The notes beneath the pieces were generated by a model. The model made no database searches. It was not told where the DNA came from and saw only the letters and a program-made list of their open reading frames with translations. A stretch of 64,000 nt of DNA from Alkalihalophilus marmarensis DSM 21297 (lineage in GTDB: Bacteria; Bacillota; Bacilli; Bacillales; Bacillaceae_D). The stretch spans positions 1 to 64,000 of the forward strand of contig NZ_ATAE01000020.1 in assembly GCF_000474275.2 (NCBI RefSeq). Reading direction: 5' to 3'. Position 1 is the first letter of the stretch. The number at the start of each line of letters is the position of its first letter. This document shows positions 17,899 to 25,319 of this stretch, in pieces. The translations under genes were made by a program, and so were the position numbers.

Positions 17899-18618
17899 TT
17901 ATTTGGCTTCTTCCATCTTTTTCTTTAACGCTCGTAATGCTTTCTTTCTTACAAAGTCTAAATGACGATACATCGCACTGTATGCTTCGATCGGATCTCT
18001 TTTTTCAAGTGCATCATAGATGTCTTGATGATAGTTTAATGTAGCATTCAAATCACGATCCTCAATAGGGATCTGTTCTAACACTTTCATGTGAGATTTC
18101 TGCAGAGCATCAATCATCCCTTCAAATAGCGGGTTTCTTGCACTATGGGCAATTAATTTATGAAAACGCATATCAATCTCAGATGAATCATCAGTTGGCA
18201 GCTTTTTCATATCATCTATAGAATCTTTTAATTTGGCTAGCTCCCCGTCCGTAATTTTTTCAGCTGCAAGAGTTACGAGCCCCAATTCCAAAGCAATACG
18301 TGTTTCAATGATCGAAACCACATCACCTGCTGAGAGGGCGAGCATCATGGAAAATGGTTTACTCCCTATCTTTTCTGAAAAAAATGTCCCATGGCGCGTT
18401 TTGCGATTCACAATTCCCATCACTTCAAGTGATGTTAAGGCTTCACGGATAACGGGCCTGCTCACATCACATATTTCCATTAACTCCATTTCAGATGGGA
18501 TTTTATCACCTGGCTTCAACTGACCTGTCATAAGTAAATTTATGATTTCATCAATCACTTGTTTCGATAATGATTTCCGACTAAGCGATTTAATATCAAC
18601 TTCTTTATTTTCTTCCAC
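17899..18618 (-). CDS. GntR-family regulator, FadR/FCD subgroup
   Basis: A 239-residue repressor. The N-terminal winged helix (about residues 12-80) contains PGDKIPSEMELMEICDVSRPVIREAL, split here as PGDKIPSE and SRPVIREAL motifs. The C-terminal helical FCD domain keeps the metal/ligand residues of DMRFHKLIAHSA and a later HQDIYDAL. It likely senses a hexarate or pathway intermediate. Three matching TTGTnnnACAA sites, one 35 bp before its own start, indicate control of kdgD, the UxuA-tct operon and itself. The ribosome site AAGGGGGG lies upstream. Confidence 0.88.
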   Translation of the reverse strand: MEENKEVDIKSLSRKSLSKQVIDEIINLLMTGQLKPGDKIPSEMELMEICDVSRPVIREALTSLEVMGIVNRKTRHGTFFSEKIGSKPFSMMLALSAGDVVSIIETRIALELGLVTLAAEKITDGELAKLKDSIDDMKKLPTDDSSEIDMRFHKLIAHSARNPLFEGMIDALQKSHMKVLEQIPIEDRDLNATLNYHQDIYDALEKRDPIEAYSAMYRHLDFVRKKALRALKKKMEEAK

Positions 18619-18652
18619 TGGAAAATCCCCCCTTATTCTAAAGATGTATTTT

Positions 18653-18667
18653 AATTGTAAGACAAAT
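18653..18667. promoter_or_regulatory. GntR/FadR-type operator at the regulator's own promoter
   Basis: AATTGTAAGACAAAT is identical to the site at 17808-17822. On the minus strand it again supplies a TACAAT -10 box, here with a weak -35 (TTTCAA). Autoregulation is the simplest reading. Confidence 0.75.
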
Positions 18668-18676
18668 AACTAGAAA

Positions 18677-18691
18677 TTGAAAGCGTTTAAT
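18677..18691. promoter_or_regulatory. CcpA cre site upstream of the GntR gene
   Basis: TTGAAAGCGTTTAAT matches the cre consensus WTGNAANCGNWNNCW at all but one of its defined positions (A instead of C near the end). It overlaps the -35 region of the regulator promoter, implying carbon catabolite control. Confidence 0.6.
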
Positions 18692-18841
18692 AAATATTAG
18701 CGATATAAATTAATTTATTTGAATTTTGATGTGCTGCTGTCCCGTATACCCTATCCTCAAAAACGTACTACCTTTATTACAGTGGAATTTACCCTATGCC
18801 TATGCCTCCGCCTTGTTTGTGTTTAGACCAAGAGCTTTATT

Positions 18842-18883
18842 AAAAAAAGCTGGATCTACTGAAAAGCAGACCACAGCTTTTTT
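18842..18883. terminator. Isolated bidirectional-type hairpin
   Basis: AAAAAAGCTG (18843-18852) pairs with CAGCTTTTTT (18874-18883) around a 21-base loop, with T runs on both strands. It lies between the GntR gene and the small gene after copA. On the minus strand it can end the copper transcript; no plus-strand gene is seen before it. The rest of the gap 18619-18962 holds only the operator and cre sites described. Confidence 0.6.
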
Positions 18884-18962
18884 AATCATTCTCTCGTTTC
18901 TTAATACAAAACAGTTAAGGACGTAGTGACTTCGTTTACCCCGCCACCATCTCATTTAAGAG

Positions 18963-19121
18963 TTAGGAAGAATGTTCTCCATGTTCAGTCTCCGATTGAG
19001 GGTGATGATCATGGAAATCTCCTCGCTCAAATGGATCTTCTCCAGTAATTGCACCATATGCAACCATTACGAGCGCGACATACACAAATCCTGCTAACGC
19101 CCAATTTCTTTTATTGTACAT
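18963..19121 (-). CDS. Small membrane protein with His-rich tail, linked to copA
   Basis: A 52-residue protein: basic start MYNKRNW, one helix (about residues 7-26), then an acidic tail with five histidines, including HDHH near residue 38. AAAAGGAGG in front of the ATG and the 15-base gap after copA indicate one operon. Part of the ribosome site lies in a palindrome (AAAAGGAG-C-CTCCTTTT) overlapping the copA stop. A metal-handling role, such as holding copper near CopA, is inference; I know no characterised family for it. Confidence 0.78.
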   Translation of the reverse strand: MYNKRNWALAGFVYVALVMVAYGAITGEDPFERGDFHDHHPQSETEHGEHSS

Positions 19122-19136
19122 AAAAGGAGCCTCCTT

Positions 19137-21554
19137 TTATTTTGTAAACTTCACTTTCTGTAAACGTAGAGCATTTAATACAACCGATACGGAACTAAAC
19201 GCCATTGCAGCACCTGCAACCCACGGGGCTAACAGGCCGACTGCAGCAATTGGGATGGCCGATGTGTTGTAAATAAAAGCAAAGAATAAGTTTTGCTTAA
19301 TATTTTTCATCGTCTTGCGGCTCATATGAATCGCATCTGCTACACTATTTAAGTCGCCTCGCATAAGTGTGATGTCTGCCGCTTCAATCGCAACATCTGT
19401 CCCTGTTCCAATGGCCATTCCAATGTCAGCAACTGCAAGGGCAGGCGCGTCATTAATCCCGTCGCCAACCATCGCTACTTTCTTCCCTTGCTCTTGCAGC
19501 TTCTTAACCTTAGAACTTTTTTGCTCTGGAATGACTTCCGCTATGACATGCGTGATCCCAACTTGGCTGGCAATAGCCTTGGCGGTACGCTCATTGTCAC
19601 CGGTAAGCATAATCACTTCAAGCCCCAAATCATGCATTCTTTGGATTGCTTCTTTTGAGGATTCTTTTACCGTATCAGCAACCGCGATAATCCCTGCAAA
19701 TTGCCCTTCCACAGCTATTAGCATCGCCGTCTTCCCTTGGTTTTCTAGTTCTTCCATTAAAGCATTTGCGTTCTTCATAGGGACAGAATGTTGTTTCATT
19801 AAATTTCTAGTCCCAGCTAGAACCTCTTTATTATCGACAATCGCACGTATTCCATAGCCTGGAATTGCTTCAAAGTCCGTTGAGTCATTTAGACTGATCC
19901 CTTTTTCATTAATTCCTTTGACCATTGCCTGAGCTAAAGGGTGCTCTGAATGTTTTTCGGCAGAACCGACATAATATAAAACGTCTTCTTCAGTGAAGCC
20001 CTCTGCAATTTCTACATCCGTTAATTCCGGCTGTCCCTTTGTGACGGTCCCCGTTTTATCTAAGACGACGGTTTGGATGTTCTGTGTATTTTCTAAGTGT
20101 TCGCCGCCTTTAAATAATAGTCCCATCTCAGCTGCACGACCTGATCCCGCCATTATAGAAGTTGGAGTTGCTAGGCCTAGTGCGCAAGGGCAGGCAATAA
20201 CTAAAATGGAAATCATCGGAATCAATGCTTGACGTAAGTCTCCAGGCGCAACAATAAAATACCAAATAAGAAATGTAGCAATGGCAATAGCTACTACGAC
20301 TGGAACAAAAATTCCTGACACTTTATCCACTAAACGCTGGATGTCAGCTTTAGATCCTTGTGCTTCTTCAACGACTTTTACGATTTGTGATAGAGCGGTA
20401 TCTCTACCGACTTTTGTCGCCTTTACTTTAATCGATCCGTTCTTATTAATGGTGGCACCGATCACAGAATCTCCTATACTCTTATCAACCGGAATACTCT
20501 CTCCTGTAATCATTGATTCATCTATGGCTGATCTGCCTTCGATCAACTCTCCATCAACTGGAACTTTTTCACCTGGCTTGATGATAACTACATCTCCAAC
20601 AATGACTTCTTCTGCAGGAATTTCCACTTCTTCTTCGTTCCGGATGACTCGTGCTGTTTTGGCTTGAAGACCAAGCAATTTTTGAATGGCTTGGCTTGTA
20701 CGGCCTTTGGCGCGAACTTCAAACAGCTTTCCTAGCACAATTAAAGTAATGATCACTGCAGCTGCTTCAAAGTAAAGCTCAGGCATCCCTTGACTTCCAG
20801 CTGCCAACCATTCCCATCCTAAATAGATACTGTAAAAATATGCTGCACTCGTTCCAAGCGCCACTAGCACATCCATATTGGCACTTTTGTTTTTTAGAGC
20901 TTGGTAAGCACCCTTATAAAATTGAGCACCTACAATAAATTGAACGGGTGTTGCGAGTGCTAATTGCACCCATGGATTCATGAACATACCTGGCATATAC
21001 AAAAACGCCGTCATTTCAAAATGAGTAACCATCGTCCATAAGAGCGGTAATGTTAGAATGGCCGAGAAGATAAACTTCCCGTATTGCCTGTCAATTTCTT
21101 TTTCTTTATGGTCGACTGTCTCCCTTGCATCTTGCTTGGGAATGAGTGTGAATCCTAATTTTTTAATTGTTACTATCATGTCATTTGGCTTAATAGCCCG
21201 GTTATCATATTCAACGGAAAGAGTTTCTAATGCAAAGTTAACATTGGCAGATGAAACGCCCTCTAGTTTATTCATTCTTTTCTCAATCCGATTTGCACAA
21301 GCCGCACATGTCATTCCTGATATATCAAATTCTGTCTTGTCATGAATGACCTGATACCCTAGTTTCTCGATTTTTGCTTCGAACTCTTTCTTATCAACGA
21401 CAGAAGGGTCATACTTAATTGTTGTTTTCTCAAGGGCAAAGTTTACGTTAGCTTCTTTTACCCCTTCGACTCTAGATAACCCTTTTTCTATTTTATTGGC
21501 ACAGGCTGCACATGTCATGCCAGATATAGTTAAGGAAACTTCTTTTTGTTCCAA
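19137..21554 (-). CDS. copA: Copper-exporting P1B-type ATPase
   Basis: About 805 residues. Two N-terminal heavy-metal domains carry GMTCAAC motifs (Cys15/18 and Cys83/86 in this numbering). The TGES actuator, ACPCALG metal site in the membrane, DKTGT phosphorylation site, SEHPL and GDGINDAP hinge are all intact. It pumps Cu(I) out of the cytoplasm, fed by CopZ. The start is probably TTG at 21554, seven bases after AGGTGGG; a GTG at 21566 lies inside the ribosome site. A CsoR-type palindrome covers its promoter. Confidence 0.94.
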   Translation of the reverse strand: MEQKEVSLTISGMTCAACANKIEKGLSRVEGVKEANVNFALEKTTIKYDPSVVDKKEFEAKIEKLGYQVIHDKTEFDISGMTCAACANRIEKRMNKLEGVSSANVNFALETLSVEYDNRAIKPNDMIVTIKKLGFTLIPKQDARETVDHKEKEIDRQYGKFIFSAILTLPLLWTMVTHFEMTAFLYMPGMFMNPWVQLALATPVQFIVGAQFYKGAYQALKNKSANMDVLVALGTSAAYFYSIYLGWEWLAAGSQGMPELYFEAAAVIITLIVLGKLFEVRAKGRTSQAIQKLLGLQAKTARVIRNEEEVEIPAEEVIVGDVVIIKPGEKVPVDGELIEGRSAIDESMITGESIPVDKSIGDSVIGATINKNGSIKVKATKVGRDTALSQIVKVVEEAQGSKADIQRLVDKVSGIFVPVVVAIAIATFLIWYFIVAPGDLRQALIPMISILVIACPCALGLATPTSIMAGSGRAAEMGLLFKGGEHLENTQNIQTVVLDKTGTVTKGQPELTDVEIAEGFTEEDVLYYVGSAEKHSEHPLAQAMVKGINEKGISLNDSTDFEAIPGYGIRAIVDNKEVLAGTRNLMKQHSVPMKNANALMEELENQGKTAMLIAVEGQFAGIIAVADTVKESSKEAIQRMHDLGLEVIMLTGDNERTAKAIASQVGITHVIAEVIPEQKSSKVKKLQEQGKKVAMVGDGINDAPALAVADIGMAIGTGTDVAIEAADITLMRGDLNSVADAIHMSRKTMKNIKQNLFFAFIYNTSAIPIAAVGLLAPWVAGAAMAFSSVSVVLNALRLQKVKFTK

Positions 21555-21573
21555 TGTAAATCCCACCTAACCT

Positions 21574-21592
21574 TATACCTAGTATAGGTATA
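21574..21592. promoter_or_regulatory. CsoR-type operator upstream of copA
   Basis: TATACCTA (21574-21581) and TAGGTATA (21585-21592) form an 8-bp inverted repeat with spacer GTA. It overlaps a possible TATACT -10 box 20-40 bp before copA. The dyad resembles CsoR sites in bacilli, although it lacks the longest G/C block. Confidence 0.65.
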
Positions 21593-21599
21593 TTTTTTT

Positions 21600-21631
21600 G
21601 AAAAAATATCGTGCTTCACAAGTAAGCACGA
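21600..21631 (-). terminator. Terminator after copZ
   Basis: On the minus strand TCGTGCTT pairs with AAGCACGA (21624-21631 and 21609-21616, 7-base loop), followed by ATATTTTTT. It separates copZ from copA, so the two genes have separate promoters. Confidence 0.75.
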
Positions 21632-21655
21632 CATTTTCCTAAATAGGGATGCTTA

Positions 21656-21862
21656 TTATACTACATCATATCCTTGGTCTTCGATTACTTCCTTGATCTT
21701 TCCAAGGTTTAATTCGTTTTCGTTATAAGATACTTCCACTTGACCTTTATCAAGGACAACCTTTACAGATTCAACTCCTGATAATTCGCCAACACTTCCT
21801 TCTACTGAACTTACACAATGCCCGCAAGACATTCCTTTTACTGTGAGTGTTTCTTGTACCAT
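21656..21862 (-). CDS. copZ: Copper chaperone
   Basis: A 68-residue ferredoxin-like heavy-metal-binding protein with the GMSCGHC motif (Cys13, Cys16 region). It carries Cu(I) in the cytoplasm to CopA. GGAGGG six bases before the ATG supports the start. It lies between csoR and copA with its own promoter/operator. Confidence 0.93.
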   Translation of the reverse strand: MVQETLTVKGMSCGHCVSSVEGSVGELSGVESVKVVLDKGQVEVSYNENELNLGKIKEVIEDQGYDVV

Positions 21863-21903
21863 TTTGAACCCTCCAAGAGATCGTTTTTAACCACTTCAAC
21901 CTC

Positions 21904-21932
21904 AATATACTATACTGGGGTATAGTATTCAA
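21904..21932 (-). promoter_or_regulatory. copZ promoter with CsoR-type operator in the spacer
   Basis: On the minus strand TTGAAT (21927-21932) and TATATT (21904-21909) are 17 bases apart. Between them lies a 9-bp inverted repeat, ATACTATAC-TGGG-GTATAGTAT (21907-21928), with the CCCC centre typical of CsoR operators. Repression in low copper and release by Cu(I) is the expected mode. Confidence 0.82.
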
Positions 21933-21989
21933 GGGATAAATAAAAAGTAATGTATTAATTGCTTTTTTCACATCTAGGATGAAGACTTA

Positions 21990-22268
21990 TTAGAGCATTT
22001 TCTTCATTACATCCATTAGTTCATCAATTGCCTTTTCACCGTTATCATTTTTAATAGCATTTGCTACACAATGACGAGTATGGTCCTCGACAAGTCCTAA
22101 AGATACTTTATTTATAGCCGCTTGGATAGCTGAAATTTGAGTCAAGACATCTACACAATAGCGATCATTTTCAATCATATTATGGATTCCTCTAACTTGT
22201 CCTTCTATTCGTTTCAATCGGTTTAGCATTTGCTGTTTATTCGGCTGGACTGTTTTTTTTGCTTCCAT
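21990..22268 (-). CDS. csoR: Copper-sensing repressor
   Basis: A 92-residue all-helical DUF156-family repressor. It has the Cu(I) triad: Cys in DRYCVDV and His/Cys in EDHTRHC. The start is the ATG at 22268 (ATGGAAGC), six bases after AAGGAGG; an ATG two codons earlier touches the ribosome site. It heads the copper gene set and should control copZ and copA through the palindromes noted. Confidence 0.93.
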   Translation of the reverse strand: MEAKKTVQPNKQQMLNRLKRIEGQVRGIHNMIENDRYCVDVLTQISAIQAAINKVSLGLVEDHTRHCVANAIKNDNGEKAIDELMDVMKKML

Positions 22269-22283
22269 AACCATCCTCCTTAT

Positions 22284-22298
22284 ACGTATACCCCGTAA
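22284..22298. promoter_or_regulatory. Possible CsoR site before csoR
   Basis: ACGTATACCCCGTAA resembles half of a CsoR operator (GTATACCCC) and lies 16-30 bp before the csoR start. Its symmetry is imperfect, so autoregulation is only a suggestion. Confidence 0.35.
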
Positions 22299-22395
22299 GA
22301 CTATCCTAACATAGTCTATTTTAATTTTCTAATACATCCTCCTCTGTTGCTTATTAATATAAGAAGAATCGTCTAATTACTCACAAAAAAATTCA

Positions 22396-22424
22396 TTGAC
22401 ACTTAGAAATTCTAGACTTATAGT
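22396..22424 (+). promoter_or_regulatory. Sigma-A promoter of the siderophore transporter operon
   Basis: TTGACA (22396-22401) and TATAGT (22419-22424) are 17 bases apart, one base from consensus in the -10 box. The start should lie near 22431, just before a Fur-box-like sequence. Confidence 0.8.
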
Positions 22425-22435
22425 GTAATCATAAA

Positions 22436-22450
22436 TGATAGTGATAATTG
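22436..22450. promoter_or_regulatory. Fur-box-like site
   Basis: TGATAGTGATAATTG fits the left half and part of the right half of the Bacillus 7-1-7 Fur box TGATAATNATTATCA. It lies just past the predicted transcription start of an iron-siderophore importer, where Fur usually binds. Confidence 0.55.
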
Positions 22451-22486
22451 TTTTCAGTTAGATGGAGGGATTGGAGGCTACATAAA

Positions 22487-23335
22487 ATGACTCGTCTTTA
22501 TACAGAAGATTTACGTATCGGATATGGTGAGAATGTCATTGTAAAGAATTTGAGTATAAACATACCGGATGGCAAAATCACAACAATTATTGGTCCCAAT
22601 GGCTGCGGAAAGTCGACGCTGCTTAAAGCGATTACGCGTGTGATTTCCTCGCAATCTGGCAACGTCATACTAGACGGCGAGAGTATTTTCACGAAGGATA
22701 CGAAGGCTCTTGCCAAGCAAATGGCGACCTTGCCGCAAACTCCTGAGAGTGCAAGCGGATTAACGGTTGGAGAACTTGTTTCCTACGGGCGCTTCCCTTA
22801 TCAAAAAGGATTTGGCCGTTTAAACAAAAAAGATATCGAAGTCATTGACTGGGCTCTTAGTGTGACAGGAACGATGGAGTATAAATATCGTTCGGTAGAT
22901 GCCTTATCAGGCGGGCAGCGCCAGCGGGTCTGGATCGCGATGGCTCTGGCACAAGAGACTGAGATTATCTTTCTTGATGAACCAACCACCTATCTGGATA
23001 TGGCACATCAGCTTGAAGTGCTTGAGCTTTTACAAAGGCTTAATGAACAAGAAGGTCGTACGATTGTGATGGTGCTTCATGATCTGAATCAAGCTGCACG
23101 ATTCGCTGACCATATCATCGCGCTAAAAGACGGCGACATTATTCAATCTGGTACGAGTGAAGATGTCATCAAAAATGATGTACTCAAGCAAGTCTTTGGA
23201 ATTGATGCCGTCATCGGACGTGATCCGAATACGAACAAACCAATGTGTATTACTTACAATTTACTTAAAGGAGAAAACCACCATGAAAAAACAACTGCTC
23301 ATTCCATTTCTTATGCTCTTAGTGCTAGTTCTTAG
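22487..23335 (+). CDS. Iron-siderophore ABC transporter ATPase, FecE/FhuC type
   Basis: A 282-residue ATPase with Walker A GPNGCGKST, signature LSGGQRQR, Walker B IIFLDEP and switch His in LHDLN. It powers ferric-siderophore import through the two downstream permeases. GGAGG nine bases before the ATG at 22487 is the chosen start; the frame opens at 22448. After the usual family end near CITYNLL the frame runs about 19 codons further, through the next ribosome site, and overlaps the binding-protein gene by 53 bases, which suggests loss of the original stop codon. Confidence 0.9.
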   Translation: MTRLYTEDLRIGYGENVIVKNLSINIPDGKITTIIGPNGCGKSTLLKAITRVISSQSGNVILDGESIFTKDTKALAKQMATLPQTPESASGLTVGELVSYGRFPYQKGFGRLNKKDIEVIDWALSVTGTMEYKYRSVDALSGGQRQRVWIAMALAQETEIIFLDEPTTYLDMAHQLEVLELLQRLNEQEGRTIVMVLHDLNQAARFADHIIALKDGDIIQSGTSEDVIKNDVLKQVFGIDAVIGRDPNTNKPMCITYNLLKGENHHEKTTAHSISYALSASS

Positions 23336-24218
23336 CGCTTGCGGCAGCACTTCAGAAGACTCTGCTTCTTCATCTGAAGAAGATACAAATACTGAAGAAA
23401 CAGATACAATTACTTACGAATCTGAAAACGGTCCGATTGAAGTTCCAGCTGATCCACAGCGTGTCGTTGTCTTATCTTCATTTAATGCAGGAAGCGTCAT
23501 GGCTCTTGATGTCCCTATTGTCGGGGTCGATTCTTGGGCGAAAATGAACCCACGCTACGAGGAATATATTGGCGAGGCAGCAGAAGTGACCGATGAAAGC
23601 TTAGAGCAAATTATTGAGCTTGACCCTGACCTGATTATTGCAGCACCAACAAACAATAACCTAGACAAACTGGGTGAAATTGCTCCAACTGTTACGTTTA
23701 CTTACGGAGAGGTTGATTACTTAACGCAGCATGTTGAAATTGGCAAGCTGTTAAATAAAGAAGAAGAGGCACAAGCTTGGGTGGATGACTTCAAAGAACG
23801 TGCACATAAAGCAGGCGAAGAAGTGAAGGAAAAAATCGGCGAAGACGCGACGGTTACAGTTATAGAAAATTTTGATAAACAATTATATGTATTCGGCGAT
23901 AACTGGGGCCGCGGCACGGAAATTCTTTATCAAGAAATGAAGCTTGAGATGCCTGAGAAAGTTCAAGAAATGGCTCAAAACGAAGGCTACTATGCTCTTT
24001 CTGTTGAAGTATTGCCAGAATATGCTGGTGATTATATGATCGTCAGCTCAGATGGTGTAGATACGGCATATCAAGAAACAGAAACATACAAAAACATCCC
24101 AGCTGTTGCAAATGATCGTGTATTTACAGCAAATGCATCTGAATTTTATTTTAATGACCCAATTACACTAGACTTCCAATTAGACTTTTTCACTGAAAGC
24201 TTTTTAAGCAGTAATTAA
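23283..24218 (+). CDS. Iron-siderophore-binding lipoprotein
   Basis: A 311-residue FecB/FhuD-type binding protein. The signal peptide ends in a lipobox with Cys20 (LSAC), followed by an acidic Ser/Glu linker. The start at 23283 follows AAAGGAG; the frame extends upstream inside the ATPase gene and should be ignored. It binds ferric siderophore outside the cell and passes it to the permeases. The adjacent terminator-like hairpin would let it be made in excess. Confidence 0.9.
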   Translation: MKKQLLIPFLMLLVLVLSACGSTSEDSASSSEEDTNTEETDTITYESENGPIEVPADPQRVVVLSSFNAGSVMALDVPIVGVDSWAKMNPRYEEYIGEAAEVTDESLEQIIELDPDLIIAAPTNNNLDKLGEIAPTVTFTYGEVDYLTQHVEIGKLLNKEEEAQAWVDDFKERAHKAGEEVKEKIGEDATVTVIENFDKQLYVFGDNWGRGTEILYQEMKLEMPEKVQEMAQNEGYYALSVEVLPEYAGDYMIVSSDGVDTAYQETETYKNIPAVANDRVFTANASEFYFNDPITLDFQLDFFTESFLSSN

Positions 24219-24241
24219 TGGTTGTTTCAATGATTGATTGG

Positions 24242-24279
24242 GGAGGAATCTAAAGCGGATTCCTCCTCTTATTTTATTC
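24242..24279 (+). terminator. Intra-operon terminator after the binding-protein gene
   Basis: GGAGGAATC (24242-24250) and GATTCCTCC (24258-24266) form a 9-bp stem with a 7-base loop, followed by TCTTATTTTATT. Partial termination would leave the binding protein more abundant than the permeases. Confidence 0.72.
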
Positions 24280-24308
24280 TATTATTTCAAAAGAAGAGTT
24301 GAGATCTG

Positions 24309-25319
24309 ATGGTACATACTAAACGATTAATTAAATCTAAATACGCAGCATTTCTTGTAACTGCAGCAGTATTTATCGCCATTTTTATAAGCTCCGTCTT
24401 GTTCGGCGCAGCTGATGTGACGATTCAGGATGTGCGGGCGGCTATGTTTACAAGTGATTCTGGTGAGAAGCTGTCGATGCTTCGTGAAATCCGCTTCCCA
24501 CGTGCATTTGGTGCAATGGCTGTTGGAGCTGCTCTTGCGGTTTCAGGTGCGATTATTCAAGGGTTAACGAGAAACCCATTAGCTGATCCCGGCCTTTTAG
24601 GAATTACAGCAGGTGCGAATGTTGCGCTCGCTATTACAATCGCCTTTATCCCTGCCGCTAATTATTTCGGCATGATGATTGCCTGTTTTATTGGTGCAGC
24701 TGTCGGAACTCTTATGGTCCTTGGCATAGGAGCCTCCCGCCGCGGCGGCTTCTCCCCTTTTCGGATCGTTTTAGCCGGGGCTGCCGTAACTGCTTTTTTA
24801 ACAGCCATCGCTGAAGGGATCGGGATATATTTTAAGATTTCTAAAGACGTCTCAATGTGGACGGCAGGCGGGTTGATCGGTACGTCTTGGGGACAGCTTG
24901 AAATAGTTACGCCCTTTATATTTGGGGGAATTTTAATTGCGGTCCTTCTGTCTAAGCAGCTGACAATTCTCAGCCTAAGTGAAGAAGTGGCTGTGGGGCT
25001 TGGCCAGCATACGACCAAAGTCAAAATCATGCTATTTATCGTAATTGTGATTCTCGCAGGTGCTGCAGTCGCACTTGTTGGTAATATGGCGTTTATCGGC
25101 CTCATGATCCCGCATATCGTTCGGGCAGTAGTTGGAACAGATTATCGCAATGTATTGCCGATGTCCGTCTTATTTGGTGCCGGTTTTATGCTTCTTGCTG
25201 ATCTTGTTGGACGTACAATCAGTGCACCTTATGAAACCCCTGTTGCTGCAATTGTTGCAATCATTGGGCTTCCATTTTTTCTCTTTATTGTTCGAAAAGA
25301 AGGGAAGGCATTTTTATGA
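24309..25319 (+). CDS. Iron-siderophore ABC transporter permease 1, FecCD family
   Basis: A 336-residue, roughly ten-helix permease of the BtuC/FecCD type. Typical signatures are ALAVSGAIIQGLTRNPLADP near residue 80 and the GMAFIGLMIPHIVR-like coupling region near residue 260 (seen as AFIGLMIPH). Pairs with the next permease. Ribosome site weak (AAGAAGAG), so the start is likely but not certain. Confidence 0.92.
   Translation: MVHTKRLIKSKYAAFLVTAAVFIAIFISSVLFGAADVTIQDVRAAMFTSDSGEKLSMLREIRFPRAFGAMAVGAALAVSGAIIQGLTRNPLADPGLLGITAGANVALAITIAFIPAANYFGMMIACFIGAAVGTLMVLGIGASRRGGFSPFRIVLAGAAVTAFLTAIAEGIGIYFKISKDVSMWTAGGLIGTSWGQLEIVTPFIFGGILIAVLLSKQLTILSLSEEVAVGLGQHTTKVKIMLFIVIVILAGAAVALVGNMAFIGLMIPHIVRAVVGTDYRNVLPMSVLFGAGFMLLADLVGRTISAPYETPVAAIVAIIGLPFFLFIVRKEGKAFL

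Noticed and set aside
18726-18926. 66-codon plus-strand frame before the copper genes
   Set aside because: It spans a bidirectional-type hairpin, has no ribosome site and no recognisable protein character.
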